Source: QHXQ01 sp036389395
GTDB taxonomy: Bacteria; Acidobacteriota; Blastocatellia; Pyrinomonadales; Pyrinomonadaceae
Direction: 5' to 3'
NCBI GenBank assembly: GCA_036389395.1
Contig: DASVPY010000058.1
Location: 106,124 to 170,123 of the forward strand
DNA: 64,000 nucleotides
A program made the translations under genes and the position numbers. The first letter of the stretch is position 1. Each line of letters starts with the position of its first letter. The notes under the pieces are model-generated. The model was not told the origin of the DNA. It saw only the letters and a program-made list of their open reading frames with translations, and did not search any database. Shown here one piece after another: positions 43,138-50,902 of the stretch.

Positions 43138-44115
43138 TCACCTGACGGTGCGGATGCCGATGCGGGCGGCCTGTTCGTGGATGCGTTCGAGGGCGCGCAG
43201 CGCGAGGGCGAGGGCGCGGCGGCCGTCCGCGCCGGTGATGGGCGGCGGCGTGCGCGTCTCGGCGGCGTGGAGGAAGGCTTCGATCTCGGCGCGCAGCGGC
43301 TCGGTGTCGGCGACGGCGAGGACGTTCTGATGGACGCCGGGGCGCGCGCTGCCGGCGGCGGGCGGCGCGAGGCTGCTGATCGAGGCGTGGCGCGTCGCGT
43401 AGTCCACCGCCACGTAGTCGTGCGGCTGGAAGAAACGCATCTTGCGTATCTTCTCCGTGCCGACGCGCGAGGCCGTGATGTTGGCGACCGCGCCCGACGC
43501 GAACTCTAGCCGCGCGTTCGCCGCGTCCACACGATCCGTCAGGATCGGCAAGCCCACCGCGCGCACGTCCGTCACTTCGATCTCAGGGCCGACCAACCAC
43601 TGCACGATGTCGAGATCGTGGATCATCAAATCGAGCACCACGTCTATGTCGAGCGAGCGGGCGGTGAACTCGCCGACGCGGTGAATCTCGAAGTAGAGCG
43701 GCGCGCGCACGTGCGGGCGCAGGGCGACGAGCGCCGGGTTGAAGCGTTCGAGGTGGCCGGCCATCAACGTCGCGCCGCCCTGCTCGGCCGCCGCGATCAT
43801 TTCATCGGCCTCGGCGAGCGTGCGCGCAATCGGTTTTTCGACGAGCACGTGGACGCCCGCCGCCAGCAGCGGGCACGCGATCTCCGCGTGCGCCTCTGTC
43901 GGCACGGCCAAACTGACGGCGTCCACGCGGCCCAGGAGCGTGCGCCAGTCGCACGTCCACTCGGTCTCGCGCTCGGCGGCGACGGCGCGCGCGGTCGCCT
44001 CAATCAGATCGCACGCGGCGACGAAGCGCGCGCGCCCCGCGCGCGCCAGCGCCGCGTGCAGCCGCGCGTGTTGCCGCCCCAGGTGGCCCGTGCCGATGAC
44101 AGCGGTGCGGAGCAT
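43138..44115 (-). CDS. Gfo/Idh/MocA-family NAD(P)-dependent oxidoreductase
   Basis: The 325-residue protein begins with a Rossmann motif (VIGTGHLGRQHARLH, about residues 5-19) and has VEKPIARTLAEADEM (about 92-106) with the catalytic-pair EKP. MIHDLDIVQWLVG (about 167-179) contains the His-Asp of the family. It probably oxidises or reduces a sugar or cyclitol. The neighbouring ArnT-like glycosyltransferase (divergent) hints at cell-surface sugar work, but the substrate is unknown. Confidence 0.87.
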   Translation of the reverse strand: MLRTAVIGTGHLGRQHARLHAALARAGRARFVAACDLIEATARAVAAERETEWTCDWRTLLGRVDAVSLAVPTEAHAEIACPLLAAGVHVLVEKPIARTLAEADEMIAAAEQGGATLMAGHLERFNPALVALRPHVRAPLYFEIHRVGEFTARSLDIDVVLDLMIHDLDIVQWLVGPEIEVTDVRAVGLPILTDRVDAANARLEFASGAVANITASRVGTEKIRKMRFFQPHDYVAVDYATRHASISSLAPPAAGSARPGVHQNVLAVADTEPLRAEIEAFLHAAETRTPPPITGADGRRALALALRALERIHEQAARIGIRTVR

Positions 44116-44117
44116 AA

Positions 44118-44339
44118 AAACGCAGAAGTCAGGAGTCAGAAGCCGGAAGTCAGAAGAAGAAGAACAGAAGTCGAAAGCCGGAAGTTAATGGTCATGAGTC
44201 GGAAGTTTGTTGCGGCTTTTGCTTGTCGGCCGCGCGTGCGGCCGTTTGAACATTGGAGTGGCTTGCCCGATACTCAGCGGTCGCGTTGCACAGCCTATAT
44301 TACTTCCGGCTTCTGACTTCTAACTCCTGACTCCTGTTT
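44118..44339. repeat. Inverted heptamer array (GAAGTCA/GAAGCCG family) with long core
   Basis: The left arm (about 44118-44210) contains GAAGTCA, GGAGTCA and GAAGCCG units. The right arm (44304-44337) mirrors it. The intervening 90 bases are not repetitive, with GGCCGCGCGTGCGGCC as a small palindrome. It forms the divergent spacer between two genes. Confidence 0.8.
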
Positions 44340-44353
44340 CGGGGTGACTATAC

Positions 44354-45982
44354 TTGCTGGGTTCGACGCTTGCCAAGCGGGGCTGGCTGCTGGTGCTGAC
44401 GGCGGCGGCGTGCGTGTACCTGTACGGGCTGGGGCGCGCGCCGCTGGTCGGGGCGGACGAGCCGCGCTACGCGCAGGTGGCGCGCGAGATGTACGCGCGC
44501 GGCGATCTCGTCACGCCGACGCTCGGCGGGCACACTTGGTTCGAGAAGCCGGCGCTGCCGTACTGGACGGCGGCGGCGGCTTACAGGTTGTTCGGCGTAA
44601 CGGAACTGTCGGCGCGGCTGGGCACGGCCGCCGCGGGGTTGTTGACGGTGTTGCTGCTGGGCGCGTTAGCAGGGGCGTGCGAGCGGCGCGCGGGCGGGGA
44701 ACTACGCGGGTTGCGTGTGACGGTGACGGGCGTGGCGGCGTCGTGCGCGGGGCTGCTCGTCTTCTCGCGCGCGCTCAACTTCGACAGCTTCATCACGCTC
44801 GCCGTGACGGGCGCGCTGACGTGTTTCTATCTGGCCGAGATGACGGCGGAAGAGAAGGCGCGGCGTTGGTGTCGGGCGGGGTGTTACGCGTGCGTGGGCG
44901 CGGGGCTGTTGTCGAAGGGGCTGCTGGGCGTGGTGCTGCCGGCGGGCGTGGTCGCGTTGTATTACCTGCTGCGGCGCGCGCGGCCGCGGGGCATGAAGAC
45001 GTTGCTGTGGGGCGTGCCTCTGGCGTGCGCGGTCGCGGGGCTGTGGTACGCGCCCGTCACGGCGCGGCACGGGTGGACGTTCGTGGACGAGTTCTTCGTG
45101 CAACATCATTTCGCGCGCTACGTCTCGAACAAGTATCACCACCCGCAGCCGGTCTATTTTTATCTGCCGGTCATGGCGCTGCTGGCACTGCCTTGGACGG
45201 CGTTTCTCGTCGAGGCGCTGTGGGCGGCGCGGCGCTGGCGTTGGCGCGGCGACGACGCGGCGGACGGCTTGCGCGTGCTGGCGCTGGCGTGGCTGGTCGT
45301 GCCGGTCGCGTTCTTCTCTCTGTCGGGGTCGAAGCTGCCGGGCTACGTGTTGCCGGCGCTGCCGGGCGCGTTGCTGCTCGCGGGCGAGCGTGTACACGCG
45401 TACCTGCGCGGCGACGGCGGGCGCGCGGCGATGCGGGCGACGGGCGTGTTGCTGTTACTGTCCGCGGCGGGCGCGGTCGGCTACGCGGCGCGCACGGGCG
45501 CGTTGCCGCTGGCGTGCGCCGCGGTCGTGGCCGCGCCCGCGTTCGTCTTGGGCGTCTGCGCGCTCTTCGCGCCGGAGAGGCGGCGTCTGTGCGCGTGGGG
45601 CACGGTCGGGGCGGCGCTGCTCACGGTCTGCCTCGTGACGATGTGCGCGCTCGCGCCGGTGGCGCGGCGCGAGTCTGTGCGCGACCTCTTGCGCGCGGCC
45701 GCGGCGCGCGGCTACGGCGCGACGCCCGTCATGGGGCTGCACGCGGTTGATCGGACGGCCGAGTTCTACGCCGCCGGCCGGCTCGCCTACGACGCGCGGG
45801 GCGAGCCTTTCAAGGTGGACGGGCCGGGCGAGGTCTGGGAGGTGGCGCGCGCGCGCGGCGACGTGATCCTCGTCTTCGTGCCGCTGGAAGTTCTGTACCA
45901 GTTGACGCAAGCACCTTATCTCCGCACCGAAGTCATCGGCGACAACGGCACGTTTGCGCTAGCCGCGGTGCGCAGCAATTAA
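44354..45982 (+). CDS. ArnT-like GT83 glycosyltransferase
   Basis: The 542-residue polytopic protein resembles polyprenyl-phosphate-sugar transferases such as ArnT. The early loop GLGRAPLVGADEPRYAQVAREM (about residues 24-45) holds the catalytic acidic residues. GGHTWFEKPALPYW is typical. About twelve membrane spans follow, and the C-terminal 120 residues are periplasmic. It should add a sugar from a lipid carrier to lipid A or another acceptor. The TTG start overlaps a TATACT sequence, so the true start is uncertain; the next in-frame candidate is GTG at 44393. Confidence 0.8.
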   Translation: MLGSTLAKRGWLLVLTAAACVYLYGLGRAPLVGADEPRYAQVAREMYARGDLVTPTLGGHTWFEKPALPYWTAAAAYRLFGVTELSARLGTAAAGLLTVLLLGALAGACERRAGGELRGLRVTVTGVAASCAGLLVFSRALNFDSFITLAVTGALTCFYLAEMTAEEKARRWCRAGCYACVGAGLLSKGLLGVVLPAGVVALYYLLRRARPRGMKTLLWGVPLACAVAGLWYAPVTARHGWTFVDEFFVQHHFARYVSNKYHHPQPVYFYLPVMALLALPWTAFLVEALWAARRWRWRGDDAADGLRVLALAWLVVPVAFFSLSGSKLPGYVLPALPGALLLAGERVHAYLRGDGGRAAMRATGVLLLLSAAGAVGYAARTGALPLACAAVVAAPAFVLGVCALFAPERRRLCAWGTVGAALLTVCLVTMCALAPVARRESVRDLLRAAAARGYGATPVMGLHAVDRTAEFYAAGRLAYDARGEPFKVDGPGEVWEVARARGDVILVFVPLEVLYQLTQAPYLRTEVIGDNGTFALAAVRSN

Positions 45983-45993
45983 AGCAACTACAT

Positions 45994-46029
45994 GCCTGGA
46001 GCGCGGGCATCCCTGCCCGCGCTCCAGGC
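45994..46029. repeat. 16-bp perfect palindromic element (GCCTGGAGCGCGGGCA)
   Basis: Arms 45994-46009 and 46014-46029 are exact complements around a TCCC loop. The core matches the inverted element at 24609-24749. It lies between convergent genes and could also act as a bidirectional terminator without T-tract. Confidence 0.8.
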
Positions 46030-46064
46030 TGCGACTTGCGCACTCCCGGCAAGGCACTCGCGCC

Positions 46065-47036
46065 TCAGCGGTCGGCGGCGCGCAGCGTGCGGTCGAAGTA
46101 GTCTATGACGCGGCGGTCGTAGGCTTCGCCTTGTTCGCCGGGGGCGGAGGCCATGTTGCGCCCGGTCAAAGGGAGGGCGCTCAGCAGTTCGATCTGTGCG
46201 CCCGCGGGGAAGCAGGGCGCGAGCGCGACCGTCGCGTCGTACGTGTCGTCGGGGCGCGCGCCGGTGAGGAGCAGGGCGCGCGTGCCGGGCAGTCGGGCGG
46301 CGAGCGCGCAGGCGGGCGTGTTGTCGTAGCGCCCGAGGAAGTAGAGGCGCGTGCCGAAGCGCGCCAGGGCCGTGACGAACGGGCTGGTCAGCCCCGTGCG
46401 CTCGTGTATGACGGCGCGCAGGAGCGCGTCGGGCGCGGCCGGGATCGAGTCGAGCACGAGCGCGTCGGGGCGCGCCGCCCCTTCGGCCTGCGCGCTGTAG
46501 CGCAGCGCCGCGTACGCGCCCAACTCGACGCCGTAGACGCCGAGCCGCGGGCCTGCGAGCGGGCGGCGCGCCGCCCCTTGCGTCTTGAGCGCGCGCAGGA
46601 AGGCGACGGCCGCGGCCACGTCCGCGCCTTCGCGCGCGCCGAAGGTCGTCGTCGCGACGGGCGGGTCTTGCCCGTGCCCGCGCAGGTCGGGCCAGAGCAC
46701 GGTCGCGCCCGTCGCCTCGCTGAGCTTGACGCCGAGGTTCAGGAGCCAAGAGCGATCCGTGCCGTAGCTGTGGAGCAGGACGACGGCGGGGCCGCCCTCC
46801 GCGCCGCGCAGCAGCCAGCCGCGCGCCTCCGTGCCGTCCGGGTTGCGCCAGCGCTCCTCGGTCGCCTTGATGGGCACGAAATACTTGTCGGGCGTGACGA
46901 GGTAAGGGTGCCGGGGCGGGCGCGTCGCCGTCGCCACGAGCCAGCCGACCGCGCCGCAGAAGCCGACGGCGAGCAGCCCCAAGACGGGCAGCAACGCCGT
47001 CACCAACCTCTTCCCGACTCTTCGTCGCCTTGGCAT
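46065..47036 (-). CDS. Membrane-anchored alpha/beta-hydrolase-fold protein, nucleophile altered
   Basis: The 323-residue protein has an N-terminal anchor (about residues 13-37). An alpha/beta hydrolase domain follows, with oxyanion HSYGTDRSW (about 88) and WPDLRGHGQDPP (about 113). The expected nucleophile elbow GxSxG reads GVYGVELGAYAA (about 165-176), so Glu sits where Ser is usual. The enzyme may use another residue or be inactive. The rest of the fold, including a late Asp and His region, looks intact. Confidence 0.72.
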   Translation of the reverse strand: MPRRRRVGKRLVTALLPVLGLLAVGFCGAVGWLVATATRPPRHPYLVTPDKYFVPIKATEERWRNPDGTEARGWLLRGAEGGPAVVLLHSYGTDRSWLLNLGVKLSEATGATVLWPDLRGHGQDPPVATTTFGAREGADVAAAVAFLRALKTQGAARRPLAGPRLGVYGVELGAYAALRYSAQAEGAARPDALVLDSIPAAPDALLRAVIHERTGLTSPFVTALARFGTRLYFLGRYDNTPACALAARLPGTRALLLTGARPDDTYDATVALAPCFPAGAQIELLSALPLTGRNMASAPGEQGEAYDRRVIDYFDRTLRAADR

Positions 47037-47262
47037 GAAACAGAAGACAGGGGCCAGAAGTCAGAAGTCAGAAGTCGGATGCGGGAAGCCGGAAGAGTAG
47101 TCAGGCTTCGGACGATCTCTATCAGAGCGCCGATCAGTGCGAAGCAGGAAGGCCGAAGGAAGGCCGGTCTGCCGCCCGACTCTCAACCCGCGCCGTCCGG
47201 CTTCCGCCCGCTGCCGCCCGGCTCCTGCCTTCTGGCTTCTGGCTTCTGACTCCTGGCTTCTC
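47037..47262. repeat. Inverted heptamer array (GAAGTCA/GAAGCCG family)
   Basis: GAAGTCAGAAGTCAGAAGTCG (about 47057-47077) on the left is mirrored by TTCTGGCTTCTGGCTTCTGAC (about 47229-47249). The centre of about 130 bases is unremarkable. It lies between mobA and the hydrolase gene and stops at the hydrolase start codon. Confidence 0.8.
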
Positions 47263-47869
47263 ATCCTTCGTTCGTTGCCGCCTCGTACTCCTCCGGCGTG
47301 TTGACGTTCGTGAACAGCCGGGCGGCTTCGGGCAGCGCGCGCAGCTCGGCGGGCGCGACGCGGCGCGCGCGGACTTGTTCGAGCAGACGCCGCGGGCGCA
47401 GCTCGCCCGCGCGCAACATGCGCTCGACGGCGGGCAGGCACGCGGCCCGCGCGTAGAGCGCACAGAGCGGCTGCGCGCGCCCGTCCGGCTGAAACGGCAC
47501 GACGGCGTCGGGCGCGTCTGCGTCGGGCGCGTCGGCTTCGGCGAACACAGCCAGCCGCAGCCAGTAAGCGCCCGTGACGAACGGCAGGTCGCACGAGACG
47601 ACGGCCGCCCAGGGCGCGCGGCACGCCGCCAGCGCCGCGTGCAGCCCGCCCAGCGCGCCGCAGTCTCTGTACACGTCCGCGACGACCGGCAGCCCGAACT
47701 CGGCCGCGTCGGGGCGCGCGCTGACCAGGCGCACGCAGGGCGTGAGCGCCGCGAGCGCGCGCGCCGCGCGGGCGACGAACGTCTCGCCGCCGAGCCGCAG
47801 CCGCGCCTTGTCCCGGCCCATCCGGCGCGACGCGCCGCCCGCCAGTATGAACCCCTCGACTTCCAGCAT
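47261..47869 (-). CDS. mobA: Molybdenum cofactor guanylyltransferase
   Basis: The 202-residue protein shows the nucleotidyltransferase start FILAGGASRRMGRDKARL (about residues 6-23), VSCDLPFV (about 92-99) and DAVVPFQPDGRAQPLCALY (about 125-143). These are MobA features, attaching GMP to molybdopterin. The ATG at 47869 is chosen because the signature follows at once; longer frames read through a heptamer array. No other molybdenum cofactor genes are adjacent. Confidence 0.88.
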   Translation of the reverse strand: MLEVEGFILAGGASRRMGRDKARLRLGGETFVARAARALAALTPCVRLVSARPDAAEFGLPVVADVYRDCGALGGLHAALAACRAPWAAVVSCDLPFVTGAYWLRLAVFAEADAPDADAPDAVVPFQPDGRAQPLCALYARAACLPAVERMLRAGELRPRRLLEQVRARRVAPAELRALPEAARLFTNVNTPEEYEAATNEG

Positions 47870-47923
47870 CACACCGCTTAAGAACCCCGGCACGTTAGCA
47901 CGCCGCGCGAACGAGCGGCAAGA

Positions 47924-48070
47924 TCGGTGGTCGGTGGTCAGTGAGGAGAAAGTTGCCGGTTCAACGTTCAAAGTTCAAGGTTGACTGCGGATCGAACCTG
48001 GAACGTTGAACCTGCAACTTTGAACCGTCTTCCCACTGACCACCGACCACCGACCACCGACCACTGACGC
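47924..48070. repeat. Nested inverted heptamer array (GGTCAGT and TTCAACG families)
   Basis: Left units GGTGGTC-GGTGGTC then TTCAACGTTCAAAG are mirrored by TTGAACC then CCACCGACCACCGACC. It lies in a 364-bp spacer upstream of the S55 protein gene. The remainder (48071-48233) holds no gene and probably its promoter. Confidence 0.85.
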
Positions 48071-48233
48071 CGGGCAGTATTTCGAGCGTCTTGACCATCT
48101 TAGAAACCGGCAAGTATATTCGTTCGGCGGGTCTCGCGGGCGGCGGCGCGGGCGAACGACCGGCGCGCGCGGTTCGAGCGACCCTCGCGCAAGGCTTCTG
48201 TGGCCCCTTTCGACGGCGGTAAATGGTGGATCG

Positions 48234-50096
48234 ATGAAGAGAAGTTTCCTGGCGGCGCTGGCGCTCGTGCCGGCTTTGTTGCTGACGACGGTCGGGGCGC
48301 GGGCGCAAAACTCGCCGGCGCAGTTGAAGGGCGACCCGCGGCTGCTGGCGCTCGAAGACGTGCGCCCAGGGCAGAAGGGCGTCGCGCGCACCGTCTTCTC
48401 GGGCACGGAGGCCGAGGAGTTCGGCGTCGAAATCCTGGGCGTGTTGCAGGGCTTCCCGGCCCCGCGCCAGTCGGCCATCATCGCGCGCCTGTCGGGCGCG
48501 AACGCCGAGCGCACGGGCGTCTTCGCCGGCATGTCCGGCTCGCCCGTCTACATTGACGGCAAGCTGATCGGCGCAATCGCCTTCAGCTTCCCGTTCTCGA
48601 AAGAGCCGATCTGCGGCATCACGCCGATCCGGCAGATGATCGACATCTTCGAGCGCCCCGTCGGCCCCGCCACGGGGACGCGCGAGCCGCGCCAGCAGTC
48701 CTTCGCCAAACTCGCCGGCACTGACCTGCAACTGAACTGGCCGAAGCCCGTCATCGCGGGCGGGCAGATGCTCGCGCCGATGTCGGGCGGCGCGCTGCTG
48801 CTGCCGTTCGTCGGGCAACAGATCGCGCCGATTGCGACGCCGGTCGTCTTCAGCGGCATCGCGCCCGAGGCGCTCGCGCAGTTCGCGCCGCAGATGCAAA
48901 GTTTGGGCCTCCTGCCCGTGGCGGGCGTCGGCGGCGCGGCCGCCATCACGCCGCTGGAGAAGGCGGACGCCAACACGCTCGCGCCCGGCTCGTCCATCAG
49001 CGTGCAACTGGTGCGCGGCGACTACTCGCTCGCCGCTTCCGGCACGGTCACGTTCCGCGACGGCGAGCGCATCTACGCCTTCGGCCACCCGTTCCTCGGT
49101 CTCGGCATGGCCGACATGCCCATGTCCGACTCGTCGGTCGTCACCGTCATCCCGAACATCAACAACTCGTTCAAGCTGGCCGTGCCCGGACGCATGTACG
49201 GCGCGATCTCGCAGGATCGCGCCACCGGCATCTACGGCCAACTGGGCCGCGCGCCCAAGATGATCCCCGTGACGGTCAACCTGCACACGAGCCGCGAGCG
49301 GACGGAGAAGTACACCTACGAAGTGGCCAGCGATCAGTTCCTGACGCCGCTGCTGCTGAACATCACCATCTTCAGCACCATCCAGTCGAGCGAGCGCGCG
49401 CTGGGCGACGCCACGATCAGCGTGCGCGGGCGCATCAACGTCGCGGGGCAGCCGCCCGTCGAGATCGAGCGCCGTTTCTCAAACGCGAACGCCGGCATAC
49501 AGGCGGCCGGCGCGGTGGCCGCGCCCGTGACCGCGCTGATGTCGAGCGGTTTCGAGAACGTGGAACTCGGCGCGATCACGCTCGACATCACCTCGACCGA
49601 CGACAAGCGCGCGGGCACGCTCGACCGCATCGCGCTCGACCGCACGGAGGTCGCGCGCGGCGAGACCTTCGAGGTGCAGGCCTACGTCCGCACGGACTCG
49701 GGCCGGCAGTTCGTCCAGCGCATCCCGGTCAAGATTCCGAACGACGTGCCCACGGGCCAACTCGTGCTGTTCGTCGGCGACGGCAGCGCGTTGCAGCAGG
49801 CGTCGGCCGCGCAGGCGTTCGTGCCGAAGGATTTGGGCCAGCTCGTCACCGCCATCAACAAGCTGAAGAAGAACGACCGGCTCTACGTGAAGCTGTTCCG
49901 CATCACGCCGGGCGCGGTCATCGGCACGGACGAGTTGCCGAACCTGCCGCCCTCCGTGCTCGCCACGCTCAACAGCGAACGCACCTCCGGCGGCTTCACG
50001 CCGACCGCGCTCTCGCCCATCTACGAGGAAGAACTGCCCCCGGCCGAGTTCGTCATCGAAGGCCAGCAGTTGATCGCCGTCAACGTTATCCGCTGA
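48234..50096 (+). CDS. SpoIVB-type (S55) peptidase-domain exported protein
   Basis: The 620-residue protein has a signal peptide (LAALALVPALLLTTVGARAQ). The S55 domain includes LEDVRPGQKGVARTVFSGTE (about residues 40-59) and GVFAGMSGSPVYIDGKLIGAIAFSF (about 97-121), which holds the catalytic Ser. ERIYAFGHPFLGLG follows near 285 (typical GHPF). In Bacillus, S55 cuts SpoIVFA, but Acidobacteria-like proteins of this length are not linked to spores. The C-terminal half is beta-rich with DKRAGTLDRIALDRTEV near 460. A GGTAAATGGTGGATCG region precedes the ATG. Confidence 0.82.
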   Translation: MKRSFLAALALVPALLLTTVGARAQNSPAQLKGDPRLLALEDVRPGQKGVARTVFSGTEAEEFGVEILGVLQGFPAPRQSAIIARLSGANAERTGVFAGMSGSPVYIDGKLIGAIAFSFPFSKEPICGITPIRQMIDIFERPVGPATGTREPRQQSFAKLAGTDLQLNWPKPVIAGGQMLAPMSGGALLLPFVGQQIAPIATPVVFSGIAPEALAQFAPQMQSLGLLPVAGVGGAAAITPLEKADANTLAPGSSISVQLVRGDYSLAASGTVTFRDGERIYAFGHPFLGLGMADMPMSDSSVVTVIPNINNSFKLAVPGRMYGAISQDRATGIYGQLGRAPKMIPVTVNLHTSRERTEKYTYEVASDQFLTPLLLNITIFSTIQSSERALGDATISVRGRINVAGQPPVEIERRFSNANAGIQAAGAVAAPVTALMSSGFENVELGAITLDITSTDDKRAGTLDRIALDRTEVARGETFEVQAYVRTDSGRQFVQRIPVKIPNDVPTGQLVLFVGDGSALQQASAAQAFVPKDLGQLVTAINKLKKNDRLYVKLFRITPGAVIGTDELPNLPPSVLATLNSERTSGGFTPTALSPIYEEELPPAEFVIEGQQLIAVNVIR

Positions 50097-50122
50097 AGCG
50101 CGGGAGCAGGCAGCAATAGTGT

Positions 50123-50160
50123 CGGGGTGAGAGTCGTTCGGACTCTCACCCCGCTTTGTT
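50123..50160 (+). terminator. Intrinsic terminator between convergent S55 and rsmG genes
   Basis: A perfect 13-bp stem (CGGGGTGAGAGTC, 50123-50135, with 50141-50153) and five-base loop is followed by CTTTGTTT on the plus strand. The right arm also encodes the rsmG stop codon, so the rsmG transcript ends within the same structure. Confidence 0.8.
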
Positions 50161-50793
50161 TACGACGAAGAGAAACCGCTGCTCCGACTTCGGCAAAAGC
50201 TCGGCCTGATAACTCAAGCCCAACTCCTCGATCTTCTCGCGGAGCGTCGGCCCGCCGAACAGGAGCAACGTGCGCGCGGGCGACCAGCGGACGAGTCGGG
50301 GCAACGTCTGCGTGAACCGTTCGAGCGCGCGGCAGGTGAGGTAATCGGCGGGCGGCGCGTTTGTTTGCTCGAAGCGTGCGGCGTGGACGGTCGCGCGTTC
50401 GCGCAAAGCGAGTTGGCCGAGCGCCGCGCGCAGAAAGATCGCTTTCTTGGCGGAGGCTTCGACGAGCGTGCCGCGCAGGTCTGCGCGCGCGAGGAGGCAG
50501 GGGATGAGCGGGAGACCCGCGCCGGAGCCTACGTCGAGGACGTGCGCGCCCGGCGCGACGTGTGGCAGCGCGCAGAGCGATTCGAGGACGTGACGCGTGG
50601 CGAACTCGGCGGGCGCGCAGGGCGCGACCAGGTGGAGGCGCGGCGTCCAACGCCGCACGAGCAGGAAGTAGGCCGTGAGGCGCGCGCGCGCGTCGGCCGT
50701 CAGCGCGCCGCCGTAGGCGTGCGCCTGCGCCGCGAGGGCGCGTGCGAAAGCGTCCGCGGCCTGTTCGTCCGTCGTCGTGGCCTCGTCGTCCAT
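50146..50793 (-). CDS. rsmG: 16S rRNA (guanine527-N7)-methyltransferase
   Basis: The 215-residue enzyme has the RsmG pattern: HVLESLCALPHVAPGAHVLDVGSGAGLPLIPCLLARADL (SAM motif I, GSGAGLP, about residues 67-105), TLVEASAKKAIFL (motif II) and DYLTCRALERF (about 153). It methylates G527 in helix 18 of 16S rRNA. The ATG at 50793 gives the usual N-terminus. It stands alone, not with gidA/parAB. Confidence 0.9.
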   Translation of the reverse strand: MDDEATTTDEQAADAFARALAAQAHAYGGALTADARARLTAYFLLVRRWTPRLHLVAPCAPAEFATRHVLESLCALPHVAPGAHVLDVGSGAGLPLIPCLLARADLRGTLVEASAKKAIFLRAALGQLALRERATVHAARFEQTNAPPADYLTCRALERFTQTLPRLVRWSPARTLLLFGGPTLREKIEELGLSYQAELLPKSEQRFLFVVNKAG

Positions 50794-50902
50794 CCCGGTT
50801 CGATTGACTGGCATCGGAGTAAGCACGTAAGGTTAGCTGCGCGGCCGCATCTGTTAGAATGCCGGCCGGCCCGACGCCGCCGCGAGGTTCTGATCAAAGG
50901 CC

